A DNA stretch of 5,046 bases from Chloroflexota bacterium. GTDB taxonomy: Bacteria; Chloroflexota; Dehalococcoidia; GIF9; AB-539-J10. This document shows positions 1 through 5,046 of the stretch, piece after piece. The stretch lies in the NCBI GenBank assembly GCA_015222295.1, contig JADFUZ010000048.1, positions 1 to 5,046 of the forward strand. The letters are read 5' to 3'. The notes below the pieces were generated by a model, which was given only the letters and a program-made list of their open reading frames with translations, did no database searches and was not told the origin of the DNA. A program made the position numbers and the translations under genes. The first letter of the stretch is position 1; the number at the start of each line of letters is the position of its first letter.

Positions 1-2
1 CA

Positions 3-44
3 TACCTCGAAGTGAACCGGCAAGAGCGTAGAGGGAACGGCTGA
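3..44 (+). CDS. Possible 3' end of an upstream gene (partial)
   Basis: One forward frame is open from the left edge to a TGA at 42-44 and would encode a polar, arginine-rich tail (YLEVNRQERRGNG). The other two forward frames close earlier, at 13-15 and 29-31. The stop lies 26 bases before the next start, a normal gap between genes of one operon. Fourteen codons are far too few to identify a family, and an open frame of this length can easily arise by chance, so this is only a plausible gene end. Confidence 0.3.
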   Translation, partial: YLEVNRQERRGNG

Positions 45-57
45 CCCTGCCCATCGC

Positions 58-63
58 AAGGAG
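58..63 (+). promoter_or_regulatory. Shine-Dalgarno site of the flavoprotein gene
   Basis: AAGGAG sits seven bases before the ATG at 71. It is the only strong Shine-Dalgarno match ahead of any gene in the window and it fixes the start of the first complete gene. The four later starts have weak or no such site. Confidence 0.8.
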
Positions 64-70
64 ATGACTC

Positions 71-538
71 ATGAGAAGGAAAGACAAGGAAATCAAAGAC
101 AATCGTGCCATCGAATCCATAATTAAGGCGGCGACCGTTTGCAGAATCGGTATGTCTGCACACAACTTGCCGTACGTTGTTCCCGTCAATTTTGGGTACA
201 AAGACAAGCGCCTCTACTTCCACTCGGCTCCCGAAGGCAGGAAAATCGACACTATCGCACAGAACAACAATGTGTGCTTCGAGTTGGACATTGACTGCGA
301 ATTGGTGCAGAAATCACAAGACCCCTGTAGCTGGAGTATGAAATACCGCAGTGTCATCGGTTTTGGCAAAGCTTTTCTCGTCGATGACCCTGAAGAGAAA
401 AAAACGGCATTGGATATCATCGTGGAACACTACTCTGGCAAGCCCTGTCAGTATGCATACCCCGAGGATTTGATCAACAACATGGCCATCATCAAACTGG
501 AAATAGATAGTATGACCGGGAAAAGATCGGGATACTGA
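71..538 (+). CDS. Pyridoxamine 5'-phosphate oxidase family flavin-binding protein (NimA-like)
   Basis: A 155-residue single-domain protein of the FMN-binding split-barrel superfamily, in the COG3467/NimA-like group. Seen in the sequence: the typical opening MRRKDKEI, the strand PYVVPVNFGY (34-43), the flavin-contact segment HSAPEGRK (51-58), the strand VCFELD (68-73) and YRSVIGFGKA (92-101), ending with MTGK (148-151). Length and motif order match complete family members. Relatives bind FMN or a related cofactor in the cytoplasm as homodimers, and some reduce nitroimidazoles. The physiological substrate is usually unknown, and true pyridoxamine phosphate oxidase activity should not be assumed. 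It has five cysteines (24, 69, 76, 86, 126). The ATG at 71 is supported by AAGGAG seven bases upstream. The next gene begins six bases after its stop. Its GC content is about 45-50% in the lines I counted, against roughly 57-65% in the transporter, which hints at a different origin. Confidence 0.88.
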   Translation: MRRKDKEIKDNRAIESIIKAATVCRIGMSAHNLPYVVPVNFGYKDKRLYFHSAPEGRKIDTIAQNNNVCFELDIDCELVQKSQDPCSWSMKYRSVIGFGKAFLVDDPEEKKTALDIIVEHYSGKPCQYAYPEDLINNMAIIKLEIDSMTGKRSGY

Positions 539-544
539 CGGCCT

Positions 545-1930
545 GTGCTCACCTTATCCAGTATAGGCCCCGCCGGTTACGGCCCTTCTCATGGTATGAG
601 CAGAGCAGACTGGCCAGGATGCATCCAGAAATCATACCGGCGACGCTGGCGCATCTGGATTGTGGGGGTTCTCTCCCACACCATAGGCATGTTTCACCGG
701 GCAGCAATGGCGCCGATAGCTGACCGCGTCATGGCCGACCTCAACATCAGCGCGGTGGCCTTTGGCAGCCTGGGCGCGGTTTACTTCTACATCTACGCCG
801 CTATGCAGATACCCTCAGGCACCCTCGCCGATACGGTGGGACCGCGCAAGACGATTACTTCGGGTCTTCTCCTGTCAACCCTTGGGGCTCTGACCATGAG
901 TGCGGCTCATTCCTTCACCGTAATGTACCTGGGACGGCTTATGGTGAGCTTTGGTGCCTCTGTGGCGGCACTCAGCATTATGAAGCTTCTCATGGGCTGG
1001 TTCCGCGCACGGGAGCTCGCCACCATGACCGGTCTTACTGTCTCCATTGCAAGCCTCGGCCAGATAGCCGCTGCCACGCCTTTAGCCCTCCTGGTAATCT
1101 GGGTGGGTTGGCGGATGTCATTCACAACCGTGGCAGGGATCAGCTTTGCCCTCGCCCTCGCCACCTGGCTCGTCGTCAGGGACAGCCCCGCCAAAGTGGG
1201 CCTGCCCTCCGTGCATGAACTCGAGGGACGGCCCAATTCCCGGGTGGCCCCCTTTAGGAGCCCCCCGGACTTGAGCCTGGCACGAAGATTCAAACTCGTT
1301 TTTGGCAACAGGCACCTGTGGCCACTGTTCCTGGTGGGGTTTGGGACGTACGGCGCGTTCGCTACCCTGGTGCACCACTGGATGGTGGTTTACTTGATGC
1401 AGACCTACGGTGTGGCACGGGACTTCGCTGCCAACTTCGTCCTCGTCGGCGCCGTCGGCATGATAGTAGCCGCTCCTGTGGCTGGTTTTCTCTCCGATCG
1501 CGTATTGCAGCAGCGACGCTTGCCAATCATCCTGTCTACTGGATTATCCCTGGCGTCTTTCCTCCTTCTGGTTCTCTGGAATGGCGGTAGACCTCCCCTT
1601 GTAGCCCTGTACCCTTTGTGCTTCATCATGGGGCTCGGATGTGGCGGCATACCCATCACCATCGCCTGCGTCAGGGACATGGTTCAACCCTCCATCCAGG
1701 GCGTAGCGTCCGGCCTGGTCAATTCGGGTGGCTTCGTTGCTGCTGCCATGGCTCAGCCGCTGTTCGGATATATTCTGGACCTCGGCTGGACAGGAGAGAT
1801 GGCTGAGGGCGCTCGCGTCTATCCCCTGGAGGCTTTTCAGCAGTGTCTTTCGCTGTGCTGCCTTCTGGCCGCCCTCGGCTTCCTCGGCGCGCTGCTCATC
1901 AGGGAGACTCTCCACCGCGACAGCCACTGA
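545..1930 (+). CDS. Major facilitator superfamily (MFS) transporter
   Basis: A 461-residue inner-membrane secondary transporter with about 12 hydrophobic segments: roughly 36-56, 70-90, 102-121, 123-145, 159-181, 185-211, then a polar central loop 212-256, then 257-275, 293-316, 325-345, 350-375, 385-410 and 430-452. The MFS motif A lies between helices 2 and 3 (GTLADTVGPRK, 92-102), with a degenerate copy in the second half (GFLSDRV, 314-320). Helix 1 contains FHR (50-52), which I recall from a group of uncharacterised anaerobe MFS proteins. The substrate cannot be told from sequence; organic anions or amino-acid-like solutes are possible. The GTG at 545 lies six bases after the preceding stop but has no clear ribosome binding site. 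An in-frame ATG at 596 (residue 18) would remove a non-helical leader and still keep the basic RRRWR before helix 1, so the true start may be 596. Confidence 0.9.
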   Translation: MLTLSSIGPAGYGPSHGMSRADWPGCIQKSYRRRWRIWIVGVLSHTIGMFHRAAMAPIADRVMADLNISAVAFGSLGAVYFYIYAAMQIPSGTLADTVGPRKTITSGLLLSTLGALTMSAAHSFTVMYLGRLMVSFGASVAALSIMKLLMGWFRARELATMTGLTVSIASLGQIAAATPLALLVIWVGWRMSFTTVAGISFALALATWLVVRDSPAKVGLPSVHELEGRPNSRVAPFRSPPDLSLARRFKLVFGNRHLWPLFLVGFGTYGAFATLVHHWMVVYLMQTYGVARDFAANFVLVGAVGMIVAAPVAGFLSDRVLQQRRLPIILSTGLSLASFLLLVLWNGGRPPLVALYPLCFIMGLGCGGIPITIACVRDMVQPSIQGVASGLVNSGGFVAAAMAQPLFGYILDLGWTGEMAEGARVYPLEAFQQCLSLCCLLAALGFLGALLIRETLHRDSH

Positions 1931-1981
1931 TCCTGTTCAGGTTCTTGAATTAGTTGGGCTGACGCGCTACCATATCCCAAA

Positions 1982-3307
1982 TTGAGCACAAACGAGCAGC
2001 CCACGCTATCGCTCTTCCCTTTGAAGGCCGGGGTGAGTGAGGAGGGCCACCTCTCGATCGCTGGTTGTGACGTCGTTGACCTGGCCAGGGAATACGGAAC
2101 GCCCCTCTACATCTTCGACGAATTCACCCTTCGCCACAAGTGCCGTGAATTTGCGGCTGAGTTCACCAAACGCTACCCCGATACCCTGATTGTCTATGCA
2201 TCCAAAGCCTTCCTGAACAGGGCACTGGCCGTGATTCTTCAGGAAGAGGGTCTGGGACTCGACGTCGTCTCGGGAGGAGAGCTTAGCATTGCCCTCTCCG
2301 TGGATTTCCCCGCGGACAGGATCTACTTCCACGGCAACAATAAGACCCTGGAGGAACTGACGCTCGCTCTGGACCACGGCATCGGCCGCATCGTCGTGGA
2401 TAACTCCTACGAGCTGGAGCTGCTCGATGGACTATGCAGAGCCAGGCAAGCCAGACAGGATGTCTTGCTCCGCATTACGCCCGGCGTTGACCCTCACACG
2501 CACCGCTACACGACCACAGGAACTCTGGACAGCAAATTCGGCTTTCCTTTAGCTACGGGGCAGGCGGAGGAAGCGGTGAAGCAGGCCTCATCGTCCTCTC
2601 AGCTCAACCTGTTGGGGCTTCATTTCCACCTTGGTTCCCCCGTCCCAGAAACAAGGCCCTTCGAGATGGCTATGGAACTGGCTCTCCGCTTCGCCGAACA
2701 GATGAAACAGAAGCTTGGTTTCCATGTGGCTGAGTTTGGCATTGGCGGCGGATTCGCAGTCCGATACACCATGGACTCCGAAATACCCGCCGTCTCCGAC
2801 TATGCTCAGGTCATAACCGGCAAATTGAATAGCCTTGTCACCCAGGCAGGCTTGGACTTCCCTCGACTCATCGTCGAGCCGGGAAGAGCCATTGTAGGAC
2901 AGGCCGGAATAGCGCTGTATACAGTGGGAGCAGTAAAGGAGATCCCCGGCGTAAGGAAGTATGTCTGTGTAGACGGCGGCATGAGCGACAATATCCGTCC
3001 ATCCCTCTACGAAGCCAGATATGAAATGTTGCTAGCCAACAGGCCGCTGGAACCACAAGCAGGTCGTGTCACCGTTGCCGGCAAGCTATGCGAATCTGGA
3101 GACATCCTGGCAAGAGACATCAATCTGCCCTCAGTCTCGCCCGGCGACCTCATGGCTGTGCCGGTCTGCGGAGCCTATTGCATCCCCATGTCGAGCAACT
3201 ACAATGCCCTGCCCAAACCTGCCATAGTCGTGACTCGGGACGGCGAGGCCCGCCTCGTTCGACGCAGAGAAAGCTATCAGGACCTGATGAGACTGGATGT
3301 AGCATAA
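1982..3307 (+). CDS. lysA: Diaminopimelate decarboxylase
   Basis: Cytoplasmic PLP enzyme converting meso-2,6-diaminopimelate to L-lysine and CO2, the last step of the DAP lysine pathway. It is a fold-type III decarboxylase with an alanine-racemase-like barrel followed by a beta domain. Visible motifs: YASKAF with the PLP lysine K75, HGNNK (117-121), GLHFHLGS (212-219), the phosphate-binding loop GIGGGF (253-258), EPGR (299-302), DGGMSDNIRPSLY (331-343), the catalytic CESGD (370-374), and GAYC (397-400) with the PLP-contacting tyrosine 399. At 441 residues it has the usual length and every key residue is present. The start is TTG at 1982: the frame is closed by TGA at 1946-1948, no ATG lies nearby, and the conserved LFPL (11-14) must be included, which argues against the GTG at 2033. 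No Shine-Dalgarno site is evident. The stop codon abuts the holB start. Confidence 0.95.
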   Translation: MSTNEQPTLSLFPLKAGVSEEGHLSIAGCDVVDLAREYGTPLYIFDEFTLRHKCREFAAEFTKRYPDTLIVYASKAFLNRALAVILQEEGLGLDVVSGGELSIALSVDFPADRIYFHGNNKTLEELTLALDHGIGRIVVDNSYELELLDGLCRARQARQDVLLRITPGVDPHTHRYTTTGTLDSKFGFPLATGQAEEAVKQASSSSQLNLLGLHFHLGSPVPETRPFEMAMELALRFAEQMKQKLGFHVAEFGIGGGFAVRYTMDSEIPAVSDYAQVITGKLNSLVTQAGLDFPRLIVEPGRAIVGQAGIALYTVGAVKEIPGVRKYVCVDGGMSDNIRPSLYEARYEMLLANRPLEPQAGRVTVAGKLCESGDILARDINLPSVSPGDLMAVPVCGAYCIPMSSNYNALPKPAIVVTRDGEARLVRRRESYQDLMRLDVA

Positions 3308-4396
3308 ATGTGGCGCGTAATCGGACACAACAGAATCCTAGCTCTGCTGGACCGCAGCATCCGAGAGCATAGCACAGCTCATGCCTACCTCCTGGTCGGG
3401 CCACCCCACATAGGCAAGACAACCCTGGCTCTCGACTTGGCCCAGGCTCTGAATTGTAACGACGCTGACCCGCCTTGCGGTCAATGTCGCTCCTGTCGTC
3501 GCATCATCGAAGACAAGCACGCTGATGTCGTCATGCTCACCCTGGATCCCAGAGTGCAAATCAACATAGATGACACAGGGGAACTGCGCCAGAAAGCAAA
3601 AATCAGCACAGGCTCCGTAAAGCAGTTGCAGCACCTCGCCAATCTGACACCCTACGAAGGCAAGTACAAGGTATTCATTATCGAGAACGCCGAATACATG
3701 TCCCCCGAAGCATCCAACCGCACACTCAAGATCCTGGAGGAGCCACCACCAAACGTGGTCTGGCTTCTGCTGTCCACACGGGAAACCAAGCTGTTGCCCA
3801 CGGTCGCCTCCCGGTGTCAGCGCCTGGAGCTGAAACCTTTGCCCCAGGAGCAGATGCAGGCAATACTCACCGATTCCTATTCCGTTGGAGCTGATGAAGC
3901 AGCCCTCCTGGCGCGACTTTCCGGGGGTTGCCCCGGCTGGGCACTGTCTGCCGTGGCAGATGATGGTCTGCTGCGCCAGCGCCGTCAGATAATCGACAGA
4001 TTACGCTCGCTCCTAATCGCTGATCTGGGAGAGCGATTCGACTACGCCAGAGAACTGGCCACTCAGTTCACCCAGGACCGTAGGGCAGTTTCGGAGACAA
4101 TCACACTCTGGCTCAGATGGTGGCGCGACCTGATGCTCATCAGGGGCGGGTGGACGGAAGCCATTGTCAACGTGGACTGTCAAGCAGAACTGGAAGAACA
4201 GGCACAAAGCTTGAGTCTCAGCACTATCAAGGACTTCATTACCAGTTTGCGCCAGACAGAGGAATTCATTTCCAAGAACGTCAATCCTCGCCTGGCGTTC
4301 GAGTCGTTGATGCTCGGTTTGCCCAAGATAGAAGTCAATTTGTCTTCAAGCCATGGAACAAGACCAGCGCAACAGAGAAGAAGAAGCTCTGGCTGA
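3308..4396 (+). CDS. holB: DNA polymerase III delta-prime subunit (clamp loader)
   Basis: AAA+ subunit of the replicative clamp loader, which helps place the sliding clamp on primed DNA. Seen over 362 residues: an intact Walker A loop GPPHIGKTT (31-39); a zinc module formed by C50, C57, C60 and C63; a Walker-B-like strand VFIIENAEYM (122-131) followed by the family signature LKILEEPP (140-147); and the SRC motif (168-170) used for ATP sensing. The IIENAE form in place of DEVH, and the absence of a long DnaX-type C-terminal region, favour delta-prime over tau/gamma. The last 17 or so residues are polar, basic and probably not conserved; they arise where the frame overlaps the next gene by 44 bases. 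The ATG directly follows the lysA stop (TAAATG) without its own strong ribosome binding site, suggesting translation by re-initiation. The order holB-ricT is conserved in Firmicutes and supports the call. Slightly longer than Escherichia coli HolB (334 residues). Confidence 0.9.
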   Translation: MWRVIGHNRILALLDRSIREHSTAHAYLLVGPPHIGKTTLALDLAQALNCNDADPPCGQCRSCRRIIEDKHADVVMLTLDPRVQINIDDTGELRQKAKISTGSVKQLQHLANLTPYEGKYKVFIIENAEYMSPEASNRTLKILEEPPPNVVWLLLSTRETKLLPTVASRCQRLELKPLPQEQMQAILTDSYSVGADEAALLARLSGGCPGWALSAVADDGLLRQRRQIIDRLRSLLIADLGERFDYARELATQFTQDRRAVSETITLWLRWWRDLMLIRGGWTEAIVNVDCQAELEEQAQSLSLSTIKDFITSLRQTEEFISKNVNPRLAFESLMLGLPKIEVNLSSSHGTRPAQQRRRSSG

Positions 4397-4937
4397 CTGC
4401 AAGAGAAGGGTGGCCAGACTGGGGCTGAAGATGAAGCCCCTGGTAGCTCGCTATGCCCCAAAGGGCAATCGCCTGACGATATTCTTCAGAGCCGGAGAAA
4501 GGGTTGACTTCCGGAAGTTGGTTCGGGAGTTGAGCCGTAGTCTCAGAACACGGGTGGAGTTGAGGCAAATCGGACAGAGGGAGCAGGGTAAGATGGTCGG
4601 CAGCATAGGGATGTGTGGTTACCCCTTGTGCTGCCAGACTTTCCTCAAGGAATTCGCTCCCACCTCGATAAAGATGGCCAAACAGCAGGACCTGGTCCTG
4701 AACCCTGTGAAAATATCCGGCATATGTGGCCGGCTTCTCTGCTGTCTTAGCTACGAAAATGAACAGTACGCAGCTGCGAAAGAGAACATGCCTCGAATAG
4801 GGGAGGAAGTATCAACGCCCTACGGCAGAAACAATGTGGTCAGCGTTAATCTGCTAAAGGAAACGGTGTCAGTAGAGTCCGACGGTCGCGTTATTAAAGA
4901 ACTGCCCCTCGAACAGATAACCAGGGAAGAGAGCTAG
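4353..4937 (+). CDS. ricT: PSP1-domain protein, short RicT/YaaT homologue
   Basis: Homologue of Bacillus subtilis RicT (YaaT), a subunit of the RicA-RicF-RicT complex, which carries Fe-S clusters and stimulates RNase Y-dependent mRNA processing, competence and sporulation. Seen in 194 residues: most of the PSP1 region with VDFRKLVREL (51-60) and RTRVELRQIG (65-74), then two cysteine clusters, MCGYPLCC (87-94) and ICGRLLCC (124-131), giving C88, C93, C94, C125, C130 and C131, with SIKMAK (105-110) and LNPVKISG (116-123) between them, and a small C-terminal beta region. Bacillus RicT is about 275 residues; this protein begins near its residue 83 and lacks the N-terminal part. In-frame stops at 4308-4310 and 4329-4331 exclude a longer upstream start. 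The ATG at 4353 has no good ribosome binding site and lies inside holB, so coupled translation is likely. Family membership is secure; whether it is a full functional RicT is not. Confidence 0.88.
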   Translation: MEQDQRNREEEALADCKRRVARLGLKMKPLVARYAPKGNRLTIFFRAGERVDFRKLVRELSRSLRTRVELRQIGQREQGKMVGSIGMCGYPLCCQTFLKEFAPTSIKMAKQQDLVLNPVKISGICGRLLCCLSYENEQYAAAKENMPRIGEEVSTPYGRNNVVSVNLLKETVSVESDGRVIKELPLEQITREES

Positions 4938-4973
4938 GGCTTGCGGCCCGATCTGCCTGCTCCCGTGCCGCCA

Positions 4974-5046
4974 CTACTGAGCCAGGTATTTTGTCCACTC
5001 GCTGTAACTATCAACGTAGCGGTAGGGGATGTAGAAACCGCTATTC
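4974..5046 (-). CDS. Probable 3' end of a convergent gene (partial)
   Basis: On the minus strand a frame is open from the right edge down to a TAG stop (CTA at 4974-4976 on the + strand). It would encode a tyrosine- and tryptophan-containing C-terminus, GFYIPYRYVDSYSEWTKYLA followed by Q and stop. The aromatic-rich, low-repeat composition looks like a real folded protein end rather than random sequence, and no + strand gene competes here after ricT ends at 4937. Only about 23 codons are visible, so no family can be named. If real, it converges with the lysA-holB-ricT unit across a 36-base gap. Confidence 0.45.
   Translation of the reverse strand, partial: NSGFYIPYRYVDSYSEWTKYLAQ

Noticed and set aside
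907..1378. Overlapping minus-strand open frames opposite the MFS gene (907-1308 and 1118-1378)
   Set aside because: They lie entirely antisense to a strongly supported transporter, their translations are low-complexity and arginine/proline-rich, and they show no recognisable motif. They are shadows of high-GC coding sequence.
2006..2377. 123-codon minus-strand frame opposite lysA
   Set aside because: It is fully antisense to conserved lysA sequence, with no family motif or ribosome site of its own.
3338..3634. 98-codon minus-strand frame opposite the holB Walker A and zinc module
   Set aside because: It is a mirror of conserved AAA+ coding sequence, with no independent evidence of expression.
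4117..4428. 103-codon + strand frame bridging the end of holB and the start of ricT, considered as the missing RicT N-terminus
   Set aside because: Its translation shows no similarity to the RicT N-terminal region and has a composition typical of an out-of-frame reading of holB and ricT.
4937..4949. Small hairpin GGGC-TTGCG-GCCC just after ricT as a terminator
   Set aside because: A stem of only four pairs with no following T-run is too weak to call an intrinsic terminator.

Overview
The window carries five closely packed genes on the + strand, plus what look like the ends of two genes that run off its edges. Base composition is about 55-60% GC over most of it, by eye. The gene content is that of a free-living bacterium making its own lysine. 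The order holB-ricT is the arrangement known from Firmicutes and some other bacterial phyla. Together with a NimA-like flavoprotein this fits an anaerobic or low-oxygen lineage; Chloroflexota of the Dehalococcoidia type is my best guess, but it is a weak inference because no rRNA or other phylogenetic marker is present.

Layout. Bases 1-44 may hold the tail of an upstream + strand gene. At 71-538 is a small FMN-binding protein of the pyridoxamine 5'-phosphate oxidase superfamily, with a clear ribosome binding site and a lower GC content than what follows. Six bases later comes a major facilitator superfamily transporter (545-1930, real start perhaps 596). After a 51-base gap lies lysA, diaminopimelate decarboxylase (1982-3307, TTG start). 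Its stop codon directly abuts the ATG of holB, the delta-prime clamp-loader subunit of DNA polymerase III (3308-4396). holB overlaps by 44 bases a short PSP1/RicT-family gene (4353-4937). At the right edge a minus-strand frame ending at 4974 is probably the C-terminus of a convergent gene.

How they work together. The spacing suggests one co-directional transcription unit, with lysA, holB and ricT translationally coupled. The products belong to separate processes: redox or cofactor binding, transport, the last step of lysine synthesis, replication, and an Fe-S-linked RNA-processing or regulatory factor. They look like co-expressed housekeeping genes rather than one pathway.

I found no RNA gene, mobile element, CRISPR array or long unexplained intergenic stretch, and no convincing new system. 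The most notable point is the RicT homologue, which lacks the N-terminal third of the usual protein while keeping all six cysteines of the core.
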